From contig NZ_JAPDPI010000033.1 of assembly GCF_026013615.1 (NCBI RefSeq), forward strand, positions 1 through 56,334: a stretch of 56,334 nt of DNA, given 5' to 3'. The position numbers and the translations under genes were made by a program. Below, piece after piece: positions 1-12,799 of this stretch. Under the pieces are notes generated by a model, which was not told the DNA's origin, did not search any database, and saw only the letters and a list, made by a program, of their open reading frames with translations. This DNA comes from Plebeiibacterium marinum (GTDB taxonomy: Bacteria; Bacteroidota; Bacteroidia; Bacteroidales; Marinilabiliaceae). Positions within the stretch are counted from its first letter, which is position 1; every line of letters starts with the position of its first letter.

Positions 1-30
1 GCTTTTTCATGTCAGCGGCGGCTTTCTTTG

Positions 31-62
31 TTTACTTTCTTCAGCTGAAGGAAGAAAGTAAA
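31..62. repeat. 12-bp-stem hairpin (dispersed-repeat type)
   Basis: The arms tttactttcttc (31-42) and gaagaaagtaaa (51-62) are perfect complements around an 8-nt loop. GC-rich sequence on both sides (gcggcggct / agcccgtcgg) is partly complementary. Hairpins of this make-up are familiar as dispersed intergenic repeats in Bacteroidota genomes; that is from memory and not checked here. Confidence 0.6.
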
Positions 63-190
63 AGCCCGTCGGCTTGAGACAAAAGTAATGTAAGTTGGAA
101 GATTAATATTTTAGTCGGACACTAGTGATTAAAAATAGTAATGAACCATGTGCAACCTTCGTGCTGTGTTTAGGAAGTTCGTAAAATTGC

Positions 191-273
191 AACCACAAAG
201 ACCCCGAGAACACCAAGAATCAACAAGATGAAATAAACCTCTGTTTCTTAGTGTCCTTAGAATCTTTGTGGTT
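191..273. repeat. Imperfect inverted repeat, 29-bp arms
   Basis: Arm 191-219 (begins aaccacaaaga) and the reverse complement of 245-273 agree at 23 of 29 positions. All six differences are transitions, which suggests an old palindrome that has decayed. The arms are separated by 25 bp. No coding function is visible. Confidence 0.6.
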
Positions 274-331
274 AAGTGTTGTTTTAAACTATTCTTAATC
301 TTCTGGAATGGCAATAGTTTTGAGACTGTAC

Positions 332-363
332 TTTTAAAAGCAGCAGTATCTACCGCTGCCTTT
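332..363 (-). terminator. Terminator of the MG2/plug protein gene
   Basis: Read leftward, aaaggcagc (363-355) pairs with gctgctttt (344-336) around a 10-nt loop, with one G-U pair, and runs into further T-rich sequence. It overlaps the stop codon at 362-364. Confidence 0.55.
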
Positions 364-3300
364 ATGGTTTCGATAAGAAAATGATTTCATGCATATAGGG
401 TATATTCTTCATTATTGACTCATTGGAAGGTAATAACCAGCCATCCCTCCATAAATGCGGAAGGTATTGAGGCTCTTTTACAAGAATAAAACGGGTTTTC
501 ATTTTATCCAATGAAGTCGATTGAAACCTCTGTGTATCTTTGTTGTGATAGCCTGTTGTTAATAATTCTCTTTTGTAGCTATACGAAGTGTTGTCTAGTT
601 GAAACCCAACGTTTTGAGTGGCAGTGTTAAACTTCCATTCTCCATTGATATAGAGGTAAAATGCCTGATTTTCTTCTGTGCTGAGCGTAAAGTTGTTATT
701 AGTGGTTCCTCCCATAAGGTACATATCCGGCACAGCATATTTTAATGATTTATCACTTACTTTCCAGTTAAGGTAGGCAATACCATAGTTCTCCATGTCA
801 ATTAGTGCATATCCGGAAGAAAGTACCCATGTACAATTATCTTTTTGATCAAAGTAAACAGCGTACATATCTCGGTTTTGGTATTTACAGGTGCCCAGAT
901 ATGTAAAATCGTAATACTTTTTATATGATGATTTAAGGAAAGTTATTTCGGTGAAAAACGGATCTAAAATTGGTACTTTATAGGCCGAATTATTGTACGG
1001 GGTAAATGCTGCATTGTTGTCATAATTCTCAACCCTGAATATTCTGCCGGCAACAGGTTCAGGTGTAAAAGCAGTGCTGTGATCATTGCATGAAGGAAGC
1101 CTTAACTCCGTTTTTAAATCCAAAAGATGTTGCAATTCAGTTCCTTTAAATATCTGTTGACGGTATATGCAATTGGCATAATCATTATTTTTAGCTTTTG
1201 TTTTAATTATATTTCTTAGTGCAGTTTTAAAAACTTCCTCGCCTGAATATTGAGTATCGCTTTTAAGGCCGGATTGCAAAATGATTGGATTGTCCGGATT
1301 AGTTATCTCAGAACGAATGATACATAATGACTCGTTGATATTGTAATTTAAACATATAGTATCATTAGGCGCGATAATGGCATCGTCGATGTAACAAAAG
1401 CCGTTTGGATCAGTTAGCGTAGTCCAGTTCTTTGAAGGGACAGATACAAATGCATATCCTGCCGGCTGGTTAGATTTTAAAAGCACCTGAATTTTCTGTT
1501 TTGATTTATCCAGCCAGTTCTCATTGTTCTTGTTTGCTATGACTTGTTCATCCGGATAAACATCTTGTTGTGTAGTCGCTAATTGTGGTGTGCTGGTTTG
1601 TGCTTCTCCAAACACAATACGTGTGTTTCCTGCATTTCCATAATCCGAAAAGCCGACTGCTTCTACCCTAAACATTCCAGAAACGTCAGAATTATAAAAC
1701 TCTATTTGTGCCGTACCCGTTTCATCCGTGGTTACCAGTGGATTCCAGTATAGGGTAGAGCGCTTGTCTTGATTCACAATAGCTTTGTCATCGGAATAAT
1801 CGGGAGAATAGAATTCTTTTACTTTTGCGTATCCCGAGAGGTAAAATTTATTAATGCCTTTGGTATTTGATCGGGAATAAAGTCCTCCTCCTGTTTTGGT
1901 ATAAATGGATAGAATGGCTTCCGGGGATGAATAAAATAAGGGGTTTGTTTTGAAGTCATTTATTGGATCCTGCATCTGAACAGGTTGGTTTGATGACACA
2001 TTACTGCTTGTGATAGTCATGCTTTCATCTGAAGTAATATTTTCAAGACTCGTATTTTCAAGAGACTCGCTGTTTAGCTTGAGTTTACTGGTTCCTTGCT
2101 GTGGGTATATCAGGTCGATGGATTTTACTTCGTCTGCACCCAGCGAAATTAAATCATTTACCTCGTATAAGCGGAGCATATTTTTTAGTACTCCCTTATC
2201 GTCAGTTGCGCCAACCATTTTGCCATCAACATAAATGAAAAAACGGTGCTGCCTTCTGTCTCTGGATGAGAAACGTAAATACTCGTAGTCGAGGGAATCA
2301 CTTAGGATTTCAGTTATCTCAAGACCCGGAAGGGCGGTGGCAATAACACTGATTAAGCCACTATTCCAGTCCAGTTCTTCCGAAAGGTCTTCAAGTTGTT
2401 TTGTTCCTATTGATTTTGAAGGCGCTCCATAGGCACTGGTCATCACATCCTTTACATTTCGTATTTTAGTTCCCAGAATTTTTACTTCATCGATACTTAC
2501 ATTGGCTGTGTCAACAAAAAAATCCTTTGCTTTAGCGCGGACCAGCTCTTGGGCAAGTTGATTCTTTTTTAAATCATTTATTTCAATTACAGCAGAATGG
2601 TTTTGGTAATCAATTGTTTCGCTAAAAGAATGGTTGGATAACTGATTTTTGGCTTTCAAATCCATAGCGTTCGAGGCCAGGTTTGATTCAAGGCTTATGG
2701 AGTAATCAGTAAATTTCTTTTTGTGATCTTTTGTTGTGAGAATTGCTACCAGGGAGTCGGTGAATTCATTAAGGATAAAGGTAAATTCGCTGTTCTGGTC
2801 AGTTGTTGTGTAATACCTGTCGCCCCGGTCTTTTTCTTTAAAGCGCATAAATACCTGTACGCCGGGATCAGGCATTTTTTCTGAAGACAGTTTCATCACT
2901 TTACCTTTTAAGTAAATGCCGGGCTCTTCTAAAAATCGGGGTAACGATACAGAATCTTTTAGTACTTCTTCCCAGGCATATCTGCGCCAACCATTGGTAA
3001 GCATCACCAGGTCGGTTTGAATGGCGCTTTTGGCACTTTTCTTCATCACAAAGGATGCATCTCCTTTAAAATTTGGGAGTTCAGAACCAAAGATATTATA
3101 GCTGACAAAATCCATGGGCTGATAAAATTTATCCGGGATACGGCTCGCATCTGTTACAGCCAGTGAAAAGGTGCCGGGAACAGGTTGCCCTTGTTGATTG
3201 AGAGTGCTAATGTTTAGAGTCATCTTTTCACGACCTGCAGGATTCGGATTTACAGGTTGTATGTTGATGGTGGTAAAGTCGTAATGGTTAATAAATACCA

Positions 3301-4396
3301 ACCTTTCACATTGAGGTATCTTTTTATCGTCAAACACCGTAATCTGGGCGATGCCAGTGTTTAGTTTTGATTTATCAACGGGTATCAGTAATTGGTTATT
3401 CACCAGACTGTCAGCAACTGCTATCATGGGTTTTTGACCTTGCATAACCAATACAAATAGATTCGGGTTTGCAAGTTGGGCACTCCCCTGTACTCTTATT
3501 AAAATTTTATCGGAGCGAAATGAAGATTCTACAGCTAACTGATAACCATTCTCTTTTGTTTTGGGAAGGTTAAAAGTGTCGGTATTGTTTATAATGGCCT
3601 GGTATGTTTTTGATGGTTCAGGTATAAATGAAAATACGCCTTTCCCATCCCATATAGGCCTGATGAGAGCCACTGATTTCCCGGTGTTATCAATAATTTC
3701 ACCTTCGAATGTTGCGGGCGATCCGTTTTGGGTGATGCCCTCAAAGGCAATTTTGCACAAAATACCATTGATAATATTACCTCCTTCAGGAAAAAACTGA
3801 AGCGAAATATCATGAGAAGGCTTATTGTCTTTTATCGGATTTGCATTGTCTTTTGCATTTTGATCTGAAGATGCAGTTGCTTTGAGAACTTCTTCTGATG
3901 TTGGAGATTGTTCTTTATCGTTTATAATGGTAATTTCCTTTTTAAAGTAGAAATCAGATCCCATGTTCCTCATCCAATTGGTGTATGCCATGATCAGGTA
4001 ATTGCCTGTGGGTAGTGAATTTGGTAAGGAAATGTGCCCGGATCCACGTCCGTTTTCTACCTTAAAAAGCTTTTTCAGGGTAGAGCTGCCCGTTGGGCTG
4101 ATTAATTCTGCATATACTACCTGTTCAGTTTTGTTTAGCAGGTTTGTGGATACTTCGTTTAAAAAAATACTAAACCATAAATCCTCACCTGTAACATATA
4201 TGGGTTTGTCAACATGTAAATAGAGCTTCTCCTGGCGGTTTATTTTTTGGTAACGGATAATTTTTGAAAGAAAATCTTTATCCGGGATTGACCACGCTGC
4301 TGAAAAAGAAATGATTATTGTTGTAAGTAGTAATAGAATGGTCGTTTTTGTCAATAACTTTTTACGTAGTTTGATTTGTTTAAGCAAAGATCTCAT
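362..4396 (-). CDS. Large envelope protein with MG2-like and TonB-plug-like domains
   Basis: 1344 residues. An N-terminal basic stretch and hydrophobic segment (about 18-35, ending near FSAAWS) is a signal peptide or anchor. Residues about 50-165 look like an alpha-2-macroglobulin MG2 domain, with the typical YLHVDKPIYVTGEDLWF. The motif NGWRRYAWEE near residue 470 is common in this Bacteroidota family. Residues about 690-800 resemble a TonB-receptor plug (RFFIYVDGKMVGA...), but no beta-barrel follows. The C-terminal quarter is beta-rich and resembles regions of DUF5686-type outer-membrane-associated proteins. The function of the family is unknown to me; a periplasmic or cell-surface role is likely. 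It diverges from the GH2 gene at 4619 and lacks any carbohydrate-active domain, so it may be a neighbour of the utilisation locus and not part of it. Confidence 0.75.
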   Translation of the reverse strand: MRSLLKQIKLRKKLLTKTTILLLLTTIIISFSAAWSIPDKDFLSKIIRYQKINRQEKLYLHVDKPIYVTGEDLWFSIFLNEVSTNLLNKTEQVVYAELISPTGSSTLKKLFKVENGRGSGHISLPNSLPTGNYLIMAYTNWMRNMGSDFYFKKEITIINDKEQSPTSEEVLKATASSDQNAKDNANPIKDNKPSHDISLQFFPEGGNIINGILCKIAFEGITQNGSPATFEGEIIDNTGKSVALIRPIWDGKGVFSFIPEPSKTYQAIINNTDTFNLPKTKENGYQLAVESSFRSDKILIRVQGSAQLANPNLFVLVMQGQKPMIAVADSLVNNQLLIPVDKSKLNTGIAQITVFDDKKIPQCERLVFINHYDFTTINIQPVNPNPAGREKMTLNISTLNQQGQPVPGTFSLAVTDASRIPDKFYQPMDFVSYNIFGSELPNFKGDASFVMKKSAKSAIQTDLVMLTNGWRRYAWEEVLKDSVSLPRFLEEPGIYLKGKVMKLSSEKMPDPGVQVFMRFKEKDRGDRYYTTTDQNSEFTFILNEFTDSLVAILTTKDHKKKFTDYSISLESNLASNAMDLKAKNQLSNHSFSETIDYQNHSAVIEINDLKKNQLAQELVRAKAKDFFVDTANVSIDEVKILGTKIRNVKDVMTSAYGAPSKSIGTKQLEDLSEELDWNSGLISVIATALPGLEITEILSDSLDYEYLRFSSRDRRQHRFFIYVDGKMVGATDDKGVLKNMLRLYEVNDLISLGADEVKSIDLIYPQQGTSKLKLNSESLENTSLENITSDESMTITSSNVSSNQPVQMQDPINDFKTNPLFYSSPEAILSIYTKTGGGLYSRSNTKGINKFYLSGYAKVKEFYSPDYSDDKAIVNQDKRSTLYWNPLVTTDETGTAQIEFYNSDVSGMFRVEAVGFSDYGNAGNTRIVFGEAQTSTPQLATTQQDVYPDEQVIANKNNENWLDKSKQKIQVLLKSNQPAGYAFVSVPSKNWTTLTDPNGFCYIDDAIIAPNDTICLNYNINESLCIIRSEITNPDNPIILQSGLKSDTQYSGEEVFKTALRNIIKTKAKNNDYANCIYRQQIFKGTELQHLLDLKTELRLPSCNDHSTAFTPEPVAGRIFRVENYDNNAAFTPYNNSAYKVPILDPFFTEITFLKSSYKKYYDFTYLGTCKYQNRDMYAVYFDQKDNCTWVLSSGYALIDMENYGIAYLNWKVSDKSLKYAVPDMYLMGGTTNNNFTLSTEENQAFYLYINGEWKFNTATQNVGFQLDNTSYSYKRELLTTGYHNKDTQRFQSTSLDKMKTRFILVKEPQYLPHLWRDGWLLPSNESIMKNIPYMHEIIFLSKP

Positions 4397-4585
4397 GTGT
4401 TTATTATTTATAGATTTTTTTAATAAAGAAATAGATTTTTTTAATTCTTATAAAATATATTTTCGGCAAATAATAGTATTTTTTCGCATGCGGTTAGTGA
4501 GGTATTTGTGTTTTGTTACGTGGGTACAGTGAAATTTGTAATATTATTTTTAAAATATGTGAAATAAAGCAGGTTTATTAGTTAG

Positions 4586-4593
4586 TATTTTTG
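4586..4593 (+). promoter_or_regulatory. -7 promoter box (TATTTTTG) of the GH2-GH43 unit
   Basis: This is an exact match to the Bacteroidota -7 consensus TAnnTTTG. No good -33 TTTG lies at the usual distance. It implies transcription from about 4599, which rules out the in-frame GTG (4595) and ATG (4598) as starts and favours ATG 4619 or 4631. Confidence 0.45.
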
Positions 4594-4594
4594 A

Positions 4595-7792
<3,198 letters not shown>

Positions 7793-7836
7793 GCTTTCTT
7801 TTAAAGAGAAAAATTCAATATTTATTCAAACAGGAT

Positions 7837-9015
7837 ATGAAAATGAAGTGTGGCGTTTTAGTGGTTGTTCAGGTAATGTTATTTTTTACATCGTGTGGTT
7901 TTACCGGATCAAAAAAGATAGAAATAAATCAATATAATCAGTCTTTCAAACCAGGTGAAGTGTGGTTGGATAATGACAGCGTTCATATAAATGCCCACGG
8001 AGGGGGAATATTGTTCCATGATGGTGTATACTATTGGTTTGGTGAGCATAAAACAAGTGGGCAAGATGGTTTTGTTAGCCTGTTTGGAATCAGTTGTTAT
8101 TCTTCTAAAGATCTTTACAATTGGACAAACGAAGGAATTGCCCTCAGTAATGAAGAAGATCCTGAATCGGAAATAACCCGTGGATGTGTGATGGAGCGGC
8201 CTAAAGTTATTTTTAATAAGGCGACTAAACAATTTGTGATGTGGTTTCATCTGGAATTAAAAGGGCGGGGTTATGAGGCTGCACGAACAGCTGTTGCCGT
8301 TAGTGATAAAATTACGGGGCCTTATACTTTTGTCAAATCCTATCGCCCCAATGCGAATACATGGCCGGAAAATTTCGATGAAGAAAACAAAGTTGGGATT
8401 ACCCAATGGAATAAAGATTGGTGGACGGACGAATGGAGAAATGAAGTAGATAATGGACTGTTTGTTCGCAGAGATTTTAAAGGTGGCCAGATGTCAAGGG
8501 ATATGACTCTTTTTGTTGATGATGATGAGAAAGCCTACCTGGTATATTCTTCAGAAGAGAATTTAACCATACACATTGCAGAATTAAATAAGAATTATAC
8601 CGGTTTTACAGGAAAGTGGGTCAGGGCATTTCCCGGTGACCATAACGAAGCGCCTGCCATATTTAAATATGCCGGGAAATATTATATGATTACTTCAGGT
8701 TGCACAGGATGGGCACCAAATAAAGCCAGGATGTCAGTAGCCAATGCTGTTTTGGGTCCCTGGAAAATGATTGGCAATCCTTGTGTGGGAGCTGATGCCG
8801 ATATTACTTTCCATTCGCAAAGTACCTTTGTTTTGCCGGTTAACAATATGGATGGGACTTTTATATTTATGGGTGACCGATGGAAACCGGAAAACCAAAG
8901 AGACAGTCGTTATATTTGGCTTCCCATTGTTTTTAATAACGACAAACCTGAAATTCGATGGATGGATGAATGGGATCTTTCCTTCTTTTCTTTAGAGATT
9001 AATAATCTGAATTAA
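7837..9015 (+). CDS. GH43 enzyme, exo-beta-1,3-galactanase-like lipoprotein
   Basis: 392 residues with a lipoprotein signal (lipobox FFTSC, Cys20) and a single five-bladed propeller. Diagnostic stretches are HGGGILFHDGVYYWFGEHK, MERPKVIFN, SRDMTLFVDDD, NEAPAIF with the probable acid Glu271, and GDRWKPENQRDSRYIWLPI near the end. These match the GH43 branch that contains exo-beta-1,3-galactanases (subfamily 24/34 type). The usual N-terminal catalytic Asp of GH43 is replaced by the HGGG context, as known for exo-galactanases. Expected role: trimming the beta-1,3-galactan backbone of type II arabinogalactan. Subfamily and linkage are inferred. It is the second gene of the unit with the LacZ-like GH2. 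Confidence 0.82.
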   Translation: MKMKCGVLVVVQVMLFFTSCGFTGSKKIEINQYNQSFKPGEVWLDNDSVHINAHGGGILFHDGVYYWFGEHKTSGQDGFVSLFGISCYSSKDLYNWTNEGIALSNEEDPESEITRGCVMERPKVIFNKATKQFVMWFHLELKGRGYEAARTAVAVSDKITGPYTFVKSYRPNANTWPENFDEENKVGITQWNKDWWTDEWRNEVDNGLFVRRDFKGGQMSRDMTLFVDDDEKAYLVYSSEENLTIHIAELNKNYTGFTGKWVRAFPGDHNEAPAIFKYAGKYYMITSGCTGWAPNKARMSVANAVLGPWKMIGNPCVGADADITFHSQSTFVLPVNNMDGTFIFMGDRWKPENQRDSRYIWLPIVFNNDKPEIRWMDEWDLSFFSLEINNLN

Positions 9016-9117
9016 GAGTCGATATAGGTATTTACAACCGAAGTGTCACCCCTTGAATTTGCATAAACAATTACCAATTACCCAAGATCCTTAATGTAAT
9101 GCAAATTCAGGCTCTGT

Positions 9118-9147
9118 TACTATTATAATAGAACTGTTATAATAGTA
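9118..9147. repeat. AT-rich inverted repeat
   Basis: Arms tactattataa (9118-9128) and ttataatagta (9137-9147) are perfect complements around an 8-nt spacer. It could be an operator or part of the 3' end of the upstream unit. No protein can be named. Confidence 0.4.
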
Positions 9148-9171
9148 TCAGGCTTCTGGTCTGAGTTTTTT
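9148..9171 (+). terminator. Weak terminator after GH43
   Basis: The stem tcaggc/gtctga (one G-U pair) has a 5-nt loop and is followed by gtttttt. The stem is short, so the call is tentative. Confidence 0.35.
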
Positions 9172-9447
9172 ATAATGTATAATTGCAAAGGGGCGATGCC
9201 CTTGTGTGTTCGCAAAGAGGTTTTGTAAAATTTATTCATTCTCCTGTAAATTATTCTGTAAAAAACAGGCTGTAAATTACACTTATAATGTTGGTAAATA
9301 GGCGTAAGTGGCTTAAAATCAATAATGAGGAGTATGTTGTCTTGGTCGTGTCAATTTTGTGATAGTAATCTTTGATTTATTTACAATACAATTTTCCATT
9401 AATATCTTCCTTTATACTACTTAATTTAAAAACTAAATTTTTTGAAT

Positions 9448-12400
9448 ATGAAAAGAGATTTACAATTGAGGTGTTGGATCTTGATGATGGTTATGTCCTT
9501 TATAGGTACATCATCAATGTTTGGACAAACATTAAAGCATTCTTATACCTTTGAAGATGGAACTGCAAATGATGTAGTTGGAAATGTAGATGCTAGTTTA
9601 AATGGTGAGGCAGTAGTTGAAGAAGGAGCTTTGGTACTTACCGGAGGTTTTGCTTCGTTATATGCAACAGATATTAATATTGCTTCTTACGAAAGTGTTA
9701 CAATTGAGGCCTTGTTTTCACAGGAAGCAGGTTTGACAGGTAACAGGAGTCTTTTTAGTTTTGGAGAAACTCTTGATGTGGGTTGGGCCAAAGGAGTAAA
9801 TTATTTGTATTATCAACCAAGCAGGGGTACTACCGACAGTAGGTTTGCCATTGGTACCGGTAACACAGATGACCCTTGGAATACAGAAAGCTATGTTGCT
9901 ACTGGTATAGTAACCAATACAAATATGCACCACTTTGTTGGGGTTGTAACAGCAACCGAAATTAAAATGTACCTTGATGGAAGTTTGATTGGTTCTGAAA
10001 CATTATCAGGAACAAATGCAATTTCAGCTATAAGTACAGATACTTTATATTTAGGAGACCTGGTTTTTACAGGTGACCCAAACTGGAGAGGTTCAATCCA
10101 TGAATTTAATATTTACGATGGAGAAATGCCTCAGGCAACTGTTGAGCAACGTACAAGTGATTTTATCGGTGCTCAGATGACTGATGCTACATTAGCTGAA
10201 TTCACTGCTAACGTAGGAGAGTTAGTTTTAACTCCTGAATATATTGAAGCTGATGATCTATATGAGTTATATGTGCCTTTTGGTACAACTTCCGTGGATT
10301 TAAATATTGTTCCTAATATTGATGGTGTATCAATTACAATTGCAGATGCGCTTGGAAATGAATATCCTGATGGCGTTATTGCCTTCTCCGGGGATGGCGT
10401 TGATTTAGAGATTCAGGTAGTAGCCTTGGATGGTTCAACTCAGATTGATTATTATTTGTCTATTTTCTTAAATCCGGAAACAGAATCTGCTGATTTAGCT
10501 GAGATCCAGTTTAGTGCTGGTGCATTAACTACAGAGTTTGACCCTGAGGTATTGGAGTATACAGCAATTGTTCCTTATGGAACTACTAGTGTTGATGTAA
10601 CAGGTATTGCAGCATGGGAAGGTGCAGATGTAGCTGGAAATGGAGCGGTATCTTTTACTGATGGTACTGGTTCAATAACCTTAACAGTAACATCACAGGA
10701 TCAATCAAATACTAAAGAATACGTTATTTCATTATATGTTTCGGAAGTTACAACTGGACAAAATTATTATATCCAGCACGAATCTTCAGAACTTGTAATG
10801 GGAGAGAGTGGAGACGAAACTAATTATATCAGGATTTATAACGCTCTTAAAGATGAAACCACACAATTATTCCAGTTTGAAGAGAGTGGAGTAGAAGGTG
10901 AGTATTACCTGAAAAATGGAGAAAACAAATACGTAACACTTACAGCAGAGTCGGTTTCTACATGGGATATGGTGATGACAGAAACATTGACTACTACTTT
11001 AGATAGTTGCCGTTTCAGACTGATTGAATTCGAGCCTGGAAGATTCAGGATTTTAACAGTAGCAAGAGATGAGTTTGGTGGAAAATATGTGGGTACTAAC
11101 GGTACTACTGTAGAAGGAGGAATTTATTCAGATAAATACATCGACAACGAGTTGGCTGTTTGGAATATTAAAGTTCCTTCAGAAGTTGTTGCACCATACG
11201 ATAGTTATTTGGGAGAACTGGCATTAAGCGTAGGAACTCTTTATCCGGAGTTTGATCCGTTTGTAAATGAATACAGGGCTGTATTGCCTGTTGGAACAGA
11301 ATCAGTTGATATAACTGCTGTTGCTCGCGATATTACTTCAAATGTAAGTGGTGGAGATGAGGTTAGTGTTACTGCTGAAGGAGGTGCAATTACAATAACT
11401 GTTACAGCATCTGATCCTACTTATTCTTCAGAATATGTAATTAACTATCAGGTGGATACTGAGCTTACATTGAAACACTCTTATACTTTTGCAGATGGAA
11501 CAGCCAATGATATGGTTGGAACAGCACATGGTACAGTAGTAGGAGGTAGCATTTCAGAAGGTGTCTATACTGCTGATGAGTTAGGTGAGTATATTGAATT
11601 ACCTGCAGGAGAAATTGCTATTAATACTTATCCATCTATTACACTTGAACTTTATGTAACGGATGAGATAAATACTTTAAATGCAAATACCAATACAATG
11701 TTGACCTATTTTGGTGCTACCAATAGTGATAACAATTATGGTGTGAACTACCTGTTTACATCTATGAAATGTCGCGCTGCTGTTTCTGCGCTTAATTTAG
11801 GGTCTCCTTGGGGATCTGAGCAAGGGTATAGCACAGAAGCTAACTTGCAGGATGACGGATCACAACACCATGTGGTAAGTACCATAAATAATGATTCAAT
11901 TTGTTTATATGTGGACGGATACTTTATTGGTAGAACGTTGTTTTCTGCAGACAATAAAATATTCAACCTTTCAAATGAGCTGGCTTATATTATGAAGGGT
12001 GGTTATACTGGTGACAATACATTCTTAGGTTCTGTATTGGAGTATAATATTTACAGTGGTTTGATGGATGCCCAAACAATTGCGATTCGTGCAGGGGACT
12101 ATCCAATTGAAGATGCTGCTTCAGATGCTACATTATCTGATTTAGTTGTTGATGAATTGACAATTGAAGGGTTTGATCCGGCTACATTATCTTATACTGT
12201 GTTAGTTCCTCAAGGAACTACTGCTGTGCCATCAATATCCGGAATAGCAAAAATTGCTGGAGCTTCAGTTGTCGTTAACGAGGCTGGCGACTTGAGTGGT
12301 GCAACAACCATTGAAGTAACAGCTGAGGATACAGAAACAACAGTAATCTATACTATCAATTTTGACTTCTCTACAGATTTTGATGTTGTGGAAGAAAATG

Positions 12401-12618
12401 CAGCTAAAGTTTACCCAACAGTTTCTGAAGGTAACTTTTGGGTAAAAACATCAGGTGGTGTTTGCAAAGTATCAGTATACGATATGAGTGGAAGAGTTGT
12501 ACTTCAAACTATTGAAGAAAATGAGTTGCAAAGCATTGACATACCAAATGCAGGTTTGTATTTAGTAAAAGTAGAATGCGGAGGAACATCAAAAGTATTC
12601 AAGGTAATTAAAAAGTAG
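9448..12618 (+). CDS. Surface glycan-binding candidate: LamG / cadherin-like / trefoil-like protein, T9SS cargo
   Basis: 1056 residues from ATG 9448; the TTG two codons earlier is not needed. A signal peptide (to about residue 26) precedes a LamG/concanavalin-like domain (about 27-245), two cadherin-like beta-sandwich domains (about 247-345 and 350-435), a trefoil/ricin-like stretch (about 440-580, YYIQHESSELV...), a third cadherin-like domain (about 588-670), a second LamG (about 674-890), a fourth cadherin-like domain (about 893-975) and a C-terminal type IX (Por) sorting domain (about 985-1056, ending KVFKVIKK). The two LamG domains share TLKHSYTF and DGTAND and look like an internal duplication. 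No catalytic module is visible. Expected role: a surface-anchored glycan-binding or adhesion protein that captures substrate. It has its own long leader and a strong terminator. Confidence 0.8.
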   Translation: MKRDLQLRCWILMMVMSFIGTSSMFGQTLKHSYTFEDGTANDVVGNVDASLNGEAVVEEGALVLTGGFASLYATDINIASYESVTIEALFSQEAGLTGNRSLFSFGETLDVGWAKGVNYLYYQPSRGTTDSRFAIGTGNTDDPWNTESYVATGIVTNTNMHHFVGVVTATEIKMYLDGSLIGSETLSGTNAISAISTDTLYLGDLVFTGDPNWRGSIHEFNIYDGEMPQATVEQRTSDFIGAQMTDATLAEFTANVGELVLTPEYIEADDLYELYVPFGTTSVDLNIVPNIDGVSITIADALGNEYPDGVIAFSGDGVDLEIQVVALDGSTQIDYYLSIFLNPETESADLAEIQFSAGALTTEFDPEVLEYTAIVPYGTTSVDVTGIAAWEGADVAGNGAVSFTDGTGSITLTVTSQDQSNTKEYVISLYVSEVTTGQNYYIQHESSELVMGESGDETNYIRIYNALKDETTQLFQFEESGVEGEYYLKNGENKYVTLTAESVSTWDMVMTETLTTTLDSCRFRLIEFEPGRFRILTVARDEFGGKYVGTNGTTVEGGIYSDKYIDNELAVWNIKVPSEVVAPYDSYLGELALSVGTLYPEFDPFVNEYRAVLPVGTESVDITAVARDITSNVSGGDEVSVTAEGGAITITVTASDPTYSSEYVINYQVDTELTLKHSYTFADGTANDMVGTAHGTVVGGSISEGVYTADELGEYIELPAGEIAINTYPSITLELYVTDEINTLNANTNTMLTYFGATNSDNNYGVNYLFTSMKCRAAVSALNLGSPWGSEQGYSTEANLQDDGSQHHVVSTINNDSICLYVDGYFIGRTLFSADNKIFNLSNELAYIMKGGYTGDNTFLGSVLEYNIYSGLMDAQTIAIRAGDYPIEDAASDATLSDLVVDELTIEGFDPATLSYTVLVPQGTTAVPSISGIAKIAGASVVVNEAGDLSGATTIEVTAEDTETTVIYTINFDFSTDFDVVEENAAKVYPTVSEGNFWVKTSGGVCKVSVYDMSGRVVLQTIEENELQSIDIPNAGLYLVKVECGGTSKVFKVIKK

Positions 12619-12645
12619 TGATATTTAGTTAATAAGTAAAAGAGT

Positions 12646-12683
12646 AAAAGGCTGTCCTTATTTATAGGGGCAGCCTTTTTTTT
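12646..12683 (+). terminator. Rho-independent terminator of the LamG/T9SS gene
   Basis: aaaaggctgtcc and ggggcagcctttttttt form a stem with a short AT loop followed by eight Ts, about 30 bp after the stop codon. Confidence 0.85.
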
Positions 12684-12799
12684 ATTGTGGCAGATTGATG
12701 GGAGCGAGGCTGCAAAATGTTTTATTTATACCCTTGTTGATAGCTTTTAATTAACTGTAATACTGCATTTATCACTTGGCGTAACGTAGGCGGACAAAT

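Larger units (their letters stand above)
1..361. other. Non-coding left flank with decayed palindromic repeats
   Basis: I see no credible gene here. The stretch is made of a hairpin (31-62), a degenerate inverted repeat (191-273) and the terminator of the leftward gene. A 61-codon minus-strand frame (129-314) lies across the repeat and is rich in Cys, His and Arg, as translated repeats often are, so I do not call it a gene. Confidence 0.6.
9016..9447. other. Intergenic, leader of the LamG/T9SS gene
   Basis: 432 bp without a gene. It contains an AT-rich inverted repeat (9118-9147), a weak terminator-like hairpin (9148-9171) and AT-rich leader sequence up to ATG 9448. A near match to the -7 box (aatctttg, 9367-9374) is present. 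I see nothing else. Confidence 0.5.

Noticed and set aside
129-314. 61-codon minus-strand ORF
   Set aside because: It lies entirely over the decayed inverted repeat, has odd Cys/His/Arg-rich composition and no start context; best explained as translation of a repeat.
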